64,000 nucleotides of DNA from Nitzschia sp. DOCU1 (Eukaryota; Bacillariophyta; Bacillariophyceae; Bacillariales; Bacillariaceae). The stretch is from assembly GCA_951394045.1 (NCBI GenBank), contig OX595997.1, forward strand, positions 1,674,001-1,738,000. The letters are read 5' to 3'. How positions within the stretch are numbered: the first letter of the stretch is position 1; each line of letters starts with the position of its first letter. Below, one piece after another: positions 43,909 through 54,866 of the stretch. Under the pieces are notes generated by a model. That model saw only the letters and a program-made list of their open reading frames with translations. It was not told the origin of the DNA and made no database searches. The position numbers and the translations under genes are program-made.

Positions 43909-45675
43909 TCATCGTTCGAAGAGAGCAAGGATCGCTTCAATGTCCATTTCTTCATCATCAAGCTTCTGGCCAAGACGGCGACGAGAATCCATCGGGGGGC
44001 ACTCGCATCTAATGAGGATCGAGTATTGCGCGACGGCCCCAGGCGCATCAACGGGTGGTTTGTTCTTGCAACATTCGTCGACCTCGACATCCGAGGTGTC
44101 AAAGATCGACGTGGCGCCATTAGCATCCCAGAAGAAGACTTGGATGAGAGTGTAGGGCTTTCCATTTCCATACAAACAATCCGCAGTGATAGTAGAATTC
44201 ATTTTACCGCACTCTCCAACGCTAGCATCATCGCACGCCTCACGCCAGCCATCCCCAGTTCCGGAAGGAGCGTGGTACTGGACGTACGTCTTAACGGGCG
44301 AAGTGAACGGATTGCCCACATTGAAAGAGACAGACTTGCCTCCAATCGGGGAGCTGATGTTGTAAATGATATCGACATCGGTGGGCTTCTCGTCGGCTCC
44401 AAGGACTTTGACAGGGAATACACCATTCTTGCCCTTGCAGTACTGACTGCCTGGCAGGGGCATGTCAAAAGGACAGGTCGGGGGGGCGACTTCTGCGCAA
44501 TCGGAGTCGGTGACGATGATGCGAGAGAGGTCACCAGTTCCCTGAACAACCGCATCACCGCAGTCTTGAGGAGCCAACGACACAGGGTTTGGGTCTCCCT
44601 CCACGAAGATAAGGTCATCACCAGGGCAAATAATGTTGCCACCAGTAGAGTTGGTCACAGGAACCCAATCACTTCCAATACCTCCTTCAGAAGGATCGTT
44701 GAACTTCATGTCGATCAGGCACTCCTTGCTCGTGGTAGGGACACTGATCTTGTAGCAATAGACCCAGTCTGACGCGTCAATAGGAAGCTTGTAAAGGTCA
44801 TCATGTTGTTGGGTCATGTCCACACCGCACGTTCCGGGTGGACCGGCATACTTCACAATCTCGACAGCAGGTCTGATGGGCTGAGGATGTTCTTCACCGC
44901 AGCAAGGGTTGGTGGCGTCAGTCCAGCTGCAGCAGGCTCCGTTACGGACGTACGGGCAAGCCGGCTCCCACTTCCTCCAGTACGCCTTGACCTCGGCGGT
45001 GGTCCTATTGGCGGCAACTTGGGCACGAGTTCCATGCCTCTTGATCAAGTAGTCCTTGCGGTTGACACCCCACGCATCCCATGGGGCCTTGTTCTTGCAC
45101 TCATCTCGGACATCGTGTTGAAGCATGTGGCCGCAGCCTTGACCATCCCAAGCATCCTCATCAATGGTGATGCGAACCCAAGGGTTCTTCTCCGAGCAGG
45201 TGCGGTGGCAGATGGTAACACGCTCCGTCGTGGCAATGCACTCCGGATTGTTGGGATCGTTACCGTTGCAGTTGCCTGGAATCTTCTTGCCAAGACACTC
45301 CTCGGACTCACAAACGCCAGTGATGTTGACGTCCATTTTGTCGGCATCGGTGCTGTTGAAGACGTTGCAAACATGTTTAGAGGCGCATCCGAATCCATAG
45401 ACTTCGGCATAGAACGGGTCACCTTGGTTATCGGTGGTGAGGGTGGCCATGCACGAGGCACCGTCCATTCCTGTGCCGTCCACGGGGTAGCACTTTCCTT
45501 TGACCTTGACGCACAGACCATCAAAGTTCTCGCAGTCGGGTCCGTTACGATCAAGACAGGGAGTAGGGGTCGGGACGCCTGGGACTGGAGCTGGGGTGGG
45601 ATCTGGGAGTTTTTCACAGTTTCCGGTTACTACCCTGCATCGATTGCATAATTATCTTTTCTGATTAAGCTTCAT
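43909..45675 (-). pseudogene. CHRT-family gene lacking its signal peptide
   Basis: An open frame of about 575 codons matches the other family members: PTPCLDRNGPDCENFDGLC, ICHRTCSEKNPWVR, CPYVRNGACCSW, one Ig-like repeat (VEIVKYAGPPGTC) and the C-terminal domain ending CECP with tail RRRLGQKLDDEEMDIEAIL. Upstream the same frame reads ATG AAG CTT (45675-45667, the usual MKL start), four codons and then TAA (45654-45652), then continues open. So the start remains but the signal peptide and first linker are gone and replaced by a short stretch with a stop. It would not be exported as it stands. An unseen upstream exon spliced at an AG before 45630 is the alternative. The body is closest to the gene at 58836-60887 and to the one at 49911-52859 in its tail. 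Confidence 0.7.
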
Positions 45676-45839
45676 GCCGGGTACATATTACCACAACGCT
45701 TCTGCTAACTCCGCAAGGCGTCGTAGTTGTAGCGTGGATGGTGGGTCGCTTGCTTCATTGAGAAGCACGCAGCAGTTTCGATATCAAGGAAATGAAGTGT
45801 AGATAGCTTGTCATACGAAGGGCAACCATGGCCCTGACA

Positions 45840-46140
45840 AGAAATTGAGTTTCTGCTTTCCACTTGCGTTGGACAACTCCAATTGTCTGGTGTGCTTACC
45901 CCGTCTCTTTTCTCTCATACATCCTTCTCTGCATGCGTGATCGAGCGCAGCGATCTGGTCGGCTGGCGCGTGTGCATTCCTCGTGGTTGTAGACCATAAA
46001 ACTGCATCCAGCTCGGGCATGTTCGGATCGACCATGCATGGGCAGGGATGCTCTTTTCTTCAAGTATACTACAAATCTTAGCTCGCTATTTCGTGGCTAG
46101 CTTAAGAAAAGACACCTATTCTGTGATGCCATGACCATGT
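45840..46140. repeat. Duplicated 3' flank, copy 2
   Basis: Partner of 43545-43865, lying just beyond the 3' end of the gene at 46152-49340. The two copies have kept order and spacing of several 10-15 base blocks although overall divergence is high. Confidence 0.7.
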
Positions 46141-46151
46141 ACGCGTCGTTG

Positions 46152-49100
46152 TTATGGTCTCGGTGGATACGCCACGGCAACCGTTGCTGCCATTTCATTG
46201 CGGGGGATGAGGCGTCCCCGCAACAAAGATCGACGTTCATCGGTAGGGCACGAACATTTGAGTAAAAACGAATACTGTGCGACGGAGGTCAAGGGAGGAT
46301 CTCCCGCATGACAGCATTGATCGACTTGGACAGGACCAAAAATGTCTTTGAACAAATTTGTGTCGTCCACAAAATATAACTGAATCAACGAAAAGGGATG
46401 ACTGCCGTCGCCGTGCAGACAGTCCGCCGTGATGGCCTCAAGTGTGGTGGCACCACACGTCGCCAAGCTATATTCGTCACATGCCATTCGCCAGCCACCA
46501 TCCTCGTTCGGCTGGTGGTATTGCACAAAGAGACGAGTGGATGCTTCAAAGGGATTTTGAACCTTAAATTGCACCGACGCGCCATCACTCTGGATACCCC
46601 ATAGAATATCCACATCGAACTCCGTCGCATTCGTGCCTCGAACTTGAACGGGAACCACACCGTTGCTGGGACAATGCTCGCTTCCCAAGTTTGGTAGATC
46701 CATGTCAAGGCATACCAAAGTTGCCGTGGGAGCTGACGATGGCGGCAAGGATGGAGCACTGGTACTGGGACTCTCTGGGGGGACCATGACTTGGGCAGAA
46801 TCTTGACTCGTTACGACTTGGTTGGAATGCTCACCCGTTCCAGTCGCTATAGCGGGAACAAACGGTTCGCCATTGGGGCCACTAATGGACGGCGTCGGAC
46901 CCACCAAAGTCACGACTTCCCCAGGGCAAAAAAGAAGATTGCTGGATTCACTTGCTACCACAGGAGTCTCTGAATGAATACCCCCACTGGCAAGTGGATC
47001 ATCGATCATGCTGACCGACGTGAGGCATTCGTTGCCAATGTTAGTGATGACATAGCAATACTCGAACATTTTGGAGTCGTCCGTCATGTACAAGTCGTCT
47101 TGTTGAAGGTCCATTTGTGGTGTGGCACATGTTCCAGGAGGTCCCGCATATTTTTGGATTTCAATGGCTGGATGGTAGAAGCTGACTTGAGCAGGATCCT
47201 GGTCAGTGACTTTTTGGCCCGAGTACCAGCCCGTACCAATGACCGTGGCATTATGAGGTCCTTCGGGGGCAGACGATCCTGGTAGAATGCTTGGATTTTG
47301 GATATAAATCTTGTCGCCGGGACACAGGACTTGAGAAAGAGTCGTCACGTCGATGAAATCGGAAGTTCCGCCAATGGGAGCTGGATCCTTCATTTGCACG
47401 TCATACAAGCACTCGCCGCTCGAGGCGGGGATGCTAATCTCATAGCAATACGTCCAGTTGGAAGTCAAGGATGGTACCATGTACAAGTCGTCTTGCATAT
47501 TGCTGACGACGCCCGTGGCAGTACAAAATCCAGGAGGACCCGCGTACTTGACAATCTGGACCTGGGGAGTGGGCGTTTGAGGGCAGTAGCGATATTTCAA
47601 GGATTCAATGCTGCCCGAACCCCAGTACTTGACATCCACCATGGTCACATTTCTGTACAAGGACGTGTCAATATCCAATGGATAGAGCCCGTTATCTCCA
47701 GTGGCTTGGGTATTCAGTGTAGCCTTGCCGCCCTGGTGATAGATGTAAACTTTGGGCGTGTTGGGTCCTTCATCGATATCCAGCAGGGACGTCAGAGCAA
47801 CCTCGGTGGGCTCTCGAAACGTAAAGGTGATGAATCCACCCTTGCCAGTATCATCCGGGCAGTTCTTGTCTTCTTCTTGAATGATGCATACCAAGCCAAG
47901 GGGTTCACAATTGGCGAACGGATTAGCCTTGTTGGTATCGAGATCAAAGGGAATTCCGCCTCCTCCAATACCTATTGTCAAGGGAAGAAAGGAGCCAAAC
48001 GGTGTGAGAACCCAAGCTATATGATTGCGACAAGGTCGCCGCCGGTCTTCTTTCCATACGTACCTGGTCCACCTCCAGGACATTGTGCATTGGGCGCCCC
48101 CAAGTCAGGATCACCTTCGCCGCTGTTGTTGGGACAGAGGGGCTGATTATACGCCGGATTGCTGCTGTACGCTGGTCTCATGGTATCAAAGAGCCGGACA
48201 GCTCCACCGCACGTGGGATCCGCCATTTTCTGGTTGAGCTTGTCGTCGACCCAGCCGCTTCCTCGGACAAACTTTGGAATGTACGGAGTCGCGTCATCGG
48301 CGTGACTGTCAGACAAGATGCGGGCGGAAACCTTGACACCATGAGACCACCAGAGCTGATCATAGAGGTAGTCGCCAGCTTGAAAGGTCGAGGACTGGCC
48401 GTAGTAATCAGCCATTGGATTGATCAAGTTGGTAAAGTCAAGAGTGACAAAGGGACACTCTCCTTTCTCGGTGGGTGCCGGAGTCGGAGCGACCGTATCA
48501 TCTCGATCTCCACAGCAAGGGTTCTCTGGATCATCCCAGTCGCAACAGGCACCATTGCGAACGTAGGGGCAAGCCGGTTCCCACTTTTTCCAGTATGCCT
48601 TGACCTCGGCGGTGGTTCTTGTGGCAGCAACTTGGGCACGAGTTCCATGCCTCTTGATCAAGTAGTCCCTCCGGTTGACTCCCCATTCACTCCATGGGGC
48701 CTTGTTCTTGCACTCGTCACGCACATCGTGCAGTCTGTGACCGCAACCTTCACCGTCCCACGCGTCTTCATCTATCGTGATGCGGACCCAGGGGTTCTTG
48801 GCAGAGCAAGTGCGGTGACAGATGGTAACACGCTCCGTTGCCGAAATACAATCGGGGTCCTTGGGATTGTTGCCGTTGCAGTTGCCAGGAACTTTCTTGC
48901 CGATGCATTCTTCGGGCTGGCAAGAGCCCACAAGGTTGGTGTCGACTTGGTCAGCGTCGGAATTGTTGGCGACATTGCAAACATATCCTGCCACGCATCC
49001 GCTTCCAGCAACTTCGGCACTTCAAGTCACCATCGCTGTCGACGGTCAACGAAGCCAAGCAAGTCTGGTTCCAAGTTCGGTCCCCATTGACGGCTTGGCA

Positions 49101-49340
49101 GTCTCCCTTGACCTTGATGCATTGACCGTCGCCATTCTCGCAACTCGCTCCATCGCGATCAGTACAACGAGTGGCGGCCCTGACGACGCATGTCTCAGAG
49201 TACCAATCACAGCCTGGCTCAAGTTTACAGGCTGAATTCTCCAAGCTCTCGCATAGCGCAGCCTCATTTCGGTCCGCGCAAAACGCCAGTGCAACATAGA
49301 CAACAAGTGTCCGAGAGTTTGGTGGTCCAAGGAGTTTCAT
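46152..49340 (-). pseudogene. CHRT-family gene with extra domain, intron and frameshift
   Basis: Exons 49340-48064 and 47971-46152 join across a 92-nt intron (GTACGT donor, AATAG acceptor) to give CPGGGPGIGGGGIPF in frame; about 1031 residues. The start is a signal-peptide-like MKLLGPPNSRTLVVYVALAF. Around 49019 the frame breaks: SDGDLK runs into a wrong frame while the expected AEVAGSGC lies in another, as if two bases were missing. After the CHRT module comes a domain absent from its paralogues: FVTLDFTNL ... GDPDLGAPN ... GLVCIIQE ... PDDTGKGGFITFTF ... SLLDIDEG. This motif order resembles a domain seen in bacterial and marine extracellular proteins (DLGTPN...PDD...GG). Then two Ig-like repeats (IVKYAGPPGFC, IQKYAGPPGTC) and the C-terminal domain ending CSCP, then RSLLRG. 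A sequencing error at the frameshift cannot be excluded, since the rest is intact. Confidence 0.75.
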
Positions 49341-49910
49341 GGCGAACTTTGATCTATCTGGTATATGTCACAATGTGGAAGAACTTAAGTTACGAGGGTT
49401 CCCTCCAAATCCCAGATTTTTAGAGATCTTGCAAGCCAAGACCTCCACGATGGGTCAAAGGTTCCCACAAGACTAATACTTATTGCGTCGATACATAGTT
49501 ATGAGTAGCGCATATGGATTATTACAAGTTTTAATGAGTAGATGAAATAAGATGGCCGTCACTATTGTACTCGAACTGCAAGGACTCTTGATAACTACAT
49601 AATTGTGCGAAAGATCTCTTCGGATGATACAGGCCCTACTCATAAAGTAGGAACAAGGAGTCCATGCATCAAGCTAGCTAGCGAACCATCTTGCGGCGAC
49701 TCTACTAGTAGGGAGTTGAAACGTCATTAGCAGGCTGTTGAACATGTGCATGGAATGGTCTGCATTAAAAATCAGTGCATCAGGGGACCACTCGGATAGT
49801 CGTCTACTGGGCGGGGTGGGTTTCACGCTAAGAGAGTGTTTCAGTGTATGGTCAAATAATATCTATGTATGTTATCATGTAATTCAGAGCTAATCCATGT
49901 CAGGATTTTC
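49341..49910. other. Intergenic region
   Basis: About 570 bases between two family members on the same strand. It holds the 5' flank of the gene starting at 49340. No other feature is evident. Confidence 0.4.
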
Positions 49911-52859
49911 TTATTTTTCGAAGAGAGCAAGGATCGCTTCAATGTCCATTTCTTCATCGCGCTGGCCAAGGCGGCGAGACTCCGTTGGGCATTCGCATCT
50001 AAGGAGGAACGAGTATTGCGCGACGGCTCCGGTGCCCGGCGCCGGCTTGTTCTCGCAACATTCGTCAACCTCGGCACCGCCAGTGAAAACCGAGTCTGTC
50101 CCATCATAGAAGTAGACTTGGATGAGAGTGTAAGGCTTTCCATCACCGTACAAACAATCCGCAGTGATAGCAGGCATATCGCCGCACTCCCCGACGTCAG
50201 CATCATCGCACGCCTCACGCCAGCCATCCCCAGTTCCGGAAGGAGCGTGGTACTGGACGTACATCTTCATGGCCGCAGTGAACGGATTGTCCACAGAGAA
50301 AGTGACAGACTTGCCTCCATTCGGGGAGCTGATGCCGTAGATGATATCCAAATCGCTGGGCTTCTCGTCAGCTCCATTGACTCTGACACGGACTACGCCA
50401 TTCTTGTCAGGGCAGTGCTTACTGCCTGGGTTGGGCATGTCAAAAGGACAGGTCGAGGGCGTAGTGACCGCAGCGCCATCCTCATCGCACACCTTCTGAC
50501 TGCTGTGCACCCCGATACCACAGACCTGTGCAAGGTCACTGGGCTCACCGCCAGGGCCAGAGGTAGATTCGGGGCCTTGGACGATAACAGTTTTGCCGGG
50601 GCACCACTCTCCCGGGAGAGTGTAGCCAGATCCCTTGGGAGCGACATCGGTCATGGCGGCCGAAAGGAGGCACTCATCACCCGTGTTCTCCAGGACGTAG
50701 CAGTACTCAAAGTTATAGTCTTCAGCGAAGTAAGAGACGTCTTCAAGACCCAGTTCCGTTGCTGGGATCTCGTGGGCATGAGGAACCGTACCATCCGCTT
50801 TCTTCATGTCAACAGGGCACGAGCCTCGAGGACCAGCAAACTTGGTGATGCTCACAGAAGGATTCTTTGAGGCCACAGTGATCATGGCGTCATCATTGGA
50901 GCAGACAGTATTTCCTGACACCTCACCCGTACCACAGACAGTGGCATCCACAGGGAGCTCACCATCATTATCGGAAATAGAGTTGGGGCCGCTGATGATC
51001 TTGGTTTCCCCGGGGCACCACTTTTCGGAAAAAGTGACTTTGCCGCCATCGGGGGCTCCCTTGGGGGCAGGGTCCGTCATATAAGCCGAAAGAAGGCACT
51101 CCTTGCCAGTGTTCGTCATGACGTAGCAGAACTGAAACTTCCAGTCCACACCGGCGTAGTAAGAGACGTCTTGAAGACCCTTACTTAGACCTGGGATCAG
51201 TTCTTTAGTAGGATGAGGCCTCATGTCAACAGGGCAAGAGTCCCAAGGACCACCATACTTAGTGATAATGACTTCTGGTGTTGTTGGGGGCGTAATGATC
51301 GCAGCGCCATCCTCGGAGCAGACCTCTTTATTTGACATCTCACCCTTACCACAGACCCGGGCCGGCACAGAGGGCTCGCCATCGGCATCGGAAGTAGAGT
51401 CGGGGCCGCTGATGATTTTCGTCTCACCAGGGCACCATTTTCCGGAGAAATCGACTAAGCCGCCGGCGGGGGCTCCTTTGGGGGCAAGGTCCGTCATGTT
51501 AGCCGAAAGAAGGCACTCATTGCCAACGTTGGTCATGACGTAGCAGAACTGAAACTTCCAGTCATACTCCGTTGTGTAAGACAGGTCTTGAAGACCCAGC
51601 TTCAGAGCGTCGATCTCGTGGGCATGAGGACGAGGATCCATGTCAACAGGGCAAGAGCCTGGAGGACCACCAAACTTCTTGATGGTCACTTGTGGATCCG
51701 GGGTTGCTGCGACTCCAGCGCAATCAGAGTCCGTGGCTTCCATTCGAGAGAGGTCGCCAGTTCCCTTAACAACCGCAGATCCGCAACCTTGAGGAGCCAG
51801 CGACCCAGGGTTTGTTGGCCCCTCCACGTAGACCTCACGATCACCTGGGCACATGGTAGAGTTGGGCAGATTCTTCCAACCATCGATACCTCCTGCGGAA
51901 GGATCGTTGAACTTCATGTTGATCAGACACTCGTCGCTCGTGTCAGGGACTTTGAACACGTAGCAGTAGGCCCATTCAGACGAGGGAGTAGGGAGAGTGT
52001 AGATATAATCTGCTTGCTGGGACATGTCCACACCGCACGTTCCGGGTGGACCGGCATACTTCTCAATGTCGACAGTCGGAATGATGGGCTGAGGGTTGGG
52101 TTCACCACAGCAAGGGTTCTCGGCATCATCCCAGTCGCAACAGGCTCCGTTACGAACGTACGGGCAAGCCGGCTCCCACTGTCTCCAGTAAGCCTTAATC
52201 TTGGCAGTGTTTCCACCAAAGGCATCAGAAACATTCTGACGAGTTCCATGCCTCTTGATCAAGTAGTCCTTGCGGTTGACACCCCACTCAGTCCATGGGG
52301 CCTTGTTCGCGCACTCATCACGGATATCGTGCTGAAGCTTGTGGCCACAGCCTTCACCATCCCAAGCATCCTCATCAATGGTGATGCGGACCCAGGGGTT
52401 CTTGGCAGAGCAAGTTCGGTGGCAGATGGTAACACGCTCGGTCGCAGCAATGCACTCTGGATTGCTGGGATCGTTACCGTTGCAGTTGCCTGGAATCTTC
52501 TTGCCGATACAATCCTCGGGCTGGCAAACACCAGTGATGTTGACATCAACCATGTTGGCGTTCTCCGCACCCGCAACGTCGCAGGTAAGGCCAGAAGAGC
52601 ATCCGAATCCATAGACTTCGGTATAAATCAGGTCGTTACTGCTGCTCACGGTGAGGGTGGCCATGCACGAGGCACCCTCCTGCCCCGTGCCGTCCACGGG
52701 GTAGCACTTTGATTTGACCTTAACGCACTTGCCATCCTCGTTCTCGCAGTCGTTTCCAGAACGCAGGAGACAATCAGCTGGGACCGAGGAAGCCGGTTTC
52801 GCAGCCTGAGCCAAAGGTAGCAACCAAGCAGTCGCGACAATCGGAGCCAGCAACTTCAT
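49911..52859 (-). CDS. Secreted CHRT-family protein with four Ig-like repeats
   Basis: 982 residues. Signal peptide MKLLAPIVATAWLLPLAQA, then the Cys motif (LLRSGNDCENEDGKC), the CHRT module (ICHRTCSAKNPWVR, GCGHKLQHDIRDEC, CPYVRNGACCDW) and four Ig-like repeats starting IEKYAGPPGTC, IKKFGGPPGSC, ITKYGGPWDSC and ITKFAGPRGSC. Each repeat runs through a YCYV or FCYVMTN strand, a CLLSAxMTD motif and W/CPG, with spaced Cys. The C-terminal domain (VQYHAPSGTGDGW, CLYGDGKPYTLIQVYF, VDECCENKP) ends CECP and a RRLGQRDEEMDIEAIL tail. No Pro-rich linker is present. A TATA-like TTATATAAAA lies on the minus strand at 53065-53056, about 197 bases before the ATG. Probably secreted; role unknown. Confidence 0.85.
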   Translation of the reverse strand: MKLLAPIVATAWLLPLAQAAKPASSVPADCLLRSGNDCENEDGKCVKVKSKCYPVDGTGQEGASCMATLTVSSSNDLIYTEVYGFGCSSGLTCDVAGAENANMVDVNITGVCQPEDCIGKKIPGNCNGNDPSNPECIAATERVTICHRTCSAKNPWVRITIDEDAWDGEGCGHKLQHDIRDECANKAPWTEWGVNRKDYLIKRHGTRQNVSDAFGGNTAKIKAYWRQWEPACPYVRNGACCDWDDAENPCCGEPNPQPIIPTVDIEKYAGPPGTCGVDMSQQADYIYTLPTPSSEWAYCYVFKVPDTSDECLINMKFNDPSAGGIDGWKNLPNSTMCPGDREVYVEGPTNPGSLAPQGCGSAVVKGTGDLSRMEATDSDCAGVAATPDPQVTIKKFGGPPGSCPVDMDPRPHAHEIDALKLGLQDLSYTTEYDWKFQFCYVMTNVGNECLLSANMTDLAPKGAPAGGLVDFSGKWCPGETKIISGPDSTSDADGEPSVPARVCGKGEMSNKEVCSEDGAAIITPPTTPEVIITKYGGPWDSCPVDMRPHPTKELIPGLSKGLQDVSYYAGVDWKFQFCYVMTNTGKECLLSAYMTDPAPKGAPDGGKVTFSEKWCPGETKIISGPNSISDNDGELPVDATVCGTGEVSGNTVCSNDDAMITVASKNPSVSITKFAGPRGSCPVDMKKADGTVPHAHEIPATELGLEDVSYFAEDYNFEYCYVLENTGDECLLSAAMTDVAPKGSGYTLPGEWCPGKTVIVQGPESTSGPGGEPSDLAQVCGIGVHSSQKVCDEDGAAVTTPSTCPFDMPNPGSKHCPDKNGVVRVRVNGADEKPSDLDIIYGISSPNGGKSVTFSVDNPFTAAMKMYVQYHAPSGTGDGWREACDDADVGECGDMPAITADCLYGDGKPYTLIQVYFYDGTDSVFTGGAEVDECCENKPAPGTGAVAQYSFLLRCECPTESRRLGQRDEEMDIEAILALFEK

Positions 52860-54866
52860 GGTTTGATGTTGTTTTTAAGCTATTTGTACGATTCTATGAG
52901 ACAGGAGAAGATGTCTCTCTCACAGCGTTGTGATTGAACTCGTCGCCCTTTCACCAACGTGATATGTTGCATGCAAGAAGAAACAGGATCTTTCACGACC
53001 AGCTAGGAGTCCCCCCAATGACCGTTCGCTCACGAGAGGGCAACGGAGCGAGAAATTTTATATAAGGGAACTGTTGTAGTTCTTTAAGTACAGTAGTGAA
53101 TGCCTCCCATGAGATCTTGAGGAACACCATCCGATGACTCTTCGCATCCCGCGGCGAAAGCCAATAGGTAGAGAAGGCTTCAAACTGATCTTACGGAATG
53201 CCGCCCCAAGAATGGATTCACTATCTATGACCGCAAAGCTACGTGAAATTATGTGGTTTTGGTACAAAATCGTTATCCTCTGCCACATCGCACAGCGCTA
53301 ATTGAAGGCCCAATGGATATGCAAGACACAAGCTTTTGAACACCTCAGAATCCGGTGAAATTTGGTGTCTTGGCGTATGGCGAATATCCTGGAGCTACTC
53401 AGAAGTGGATGTACGCATGATCATGATGATTCACTCTGACATCAAGGATCTCCCTTTTTGCCATCTCGGATGAGGTGCCTTAAACCATTGTTGAACATCG
53501 CCGCCCATCATCCTTCCTCTATGGTTACGTTGATCACGTTGTCCAAGGTCTCCCAGGGGCTGCAATGCACGGAACCTTCATTACGGAAATGCTACTAGCA
53601 GTGCGGCGCTGGTGATGCTGCTGATGGTGTTGGTGGTGGTGCTTTTTCTTCTTTGGTTGTTGATCTTCGGGGCTGTTCCCTTGACCTCATGATGCATCTA
53701 ATTTCAAATATATTCCATCATTCTCAAGCTACGGTGTTGATTTTTTGTGACATTACGCTTGCCTCTTGCATCGCGCCGGTCGGATTTCGTTGCTCAATGC
53801 TGGTGGGATTGAGGACGAGACGACTTTTCTTTGGGCTAATTCTTCAACACCAAGACGAACGTGGAACAAAGAGAGGTCAGAATAGCAGCAGGACGTGGAC
53901 GGTATGATTGCAAGGTCAACAAATTGAGGCGGCGACGACGGCAGTACTTCTAATGGCCTCTTGGAAAACGCTATCATAGCTGGTACTAGTATGTTCTTGT
54001 TGCGGTGTTGGTGTCGTGTCCCCACACGACGGTGCCGACCGGCACTGAATCCTCCACTGTAGGTTCTCGACCGTGGACAAACGGCATCCGAGGAAATTAC
54101 TAGCTGGAATGACCAAGAAACTTCCATGCCTACAACCATCGCGCATTCCTTTGAATTTGAGCCTGGTCTTCTTATGCCATGGTGCTAGAGCTGGTGGCTG
54201 TATGGAACGTTGCGTGGCGTCGACCGTGGACAAACGGCATCCGAGGAAATTACTAGCTGGAACGACCAAGAAACTTCCATGCCTACTACCATCGTACGCT
54301 CCTTTGAATTTGAGCCCGGTCTTATGCCATGGTGCTAGGGCCGGTGGCTGTATGCAACCGTCGCCTGAACGCGAGTGATAATGCGTCTCTGGCTTTACTA
54401 CTAGTCCGTGGCGTGGTTGTTGTATGCTCGAGCTTGTAGTTGTTATGAACTGTGGTATATGGCACCAACACGAGTATAATACGCCCAAGGCTATGGAATG
54501 ACATTCCCGCCCGACATCGTTTCATTCGAGTCTTCTCCAGCACTGGGTAGCTTAACCACTGAATGCCGCGCACTCTTCGCTGTTTTGATAGTATCGTCAA
54601 GATGGCTTCTCACTGAACAGCGCGTACTCTTCCTTGCTTTAATAGTATCCTTACTCCTCATGAAGGAGGAATTGGAAATCGCATCATGATGCCCTATCTC
54701 ATAGCTACTAGTAGAGTGTAGAGGTTGCCACGATAACTGGGAATACGCTCCCTGCTTATGGCTACTTCTTTCCTGGAAGACTCGCACGGATTCGTTTTGA
54801 AAATGGAATTTATATAATATGTACGTACTAGTTGATGCAGCGTATCCCCCAGGGGTCAATGAAAAT
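52860..54866. other. Intergenic region with a tandem duplication
   Basis: About 2 kb. The first 210 bases include the TATA-like element of the gene at 49911-52859. The tandem duplication at 54067-54355 is listed separately. A weaker repeated block (CTGAATGCCGCGCACTC and CTGAACAGCGCGTACTC) occurs near 54560 and 54612. No gene is supported. Confidence 0.4.
54067..54355. repeat. 153-bp tandem duplication
   Basis: Copies 54067-54219 and 54220-54355 both start TCGACCGTGGACAAACGGCA and continue with few differences. Part of the second copy is missing at the end. It keeps ORFs open on both strands, but nothing marks it as coding. Confidence 0.85.
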
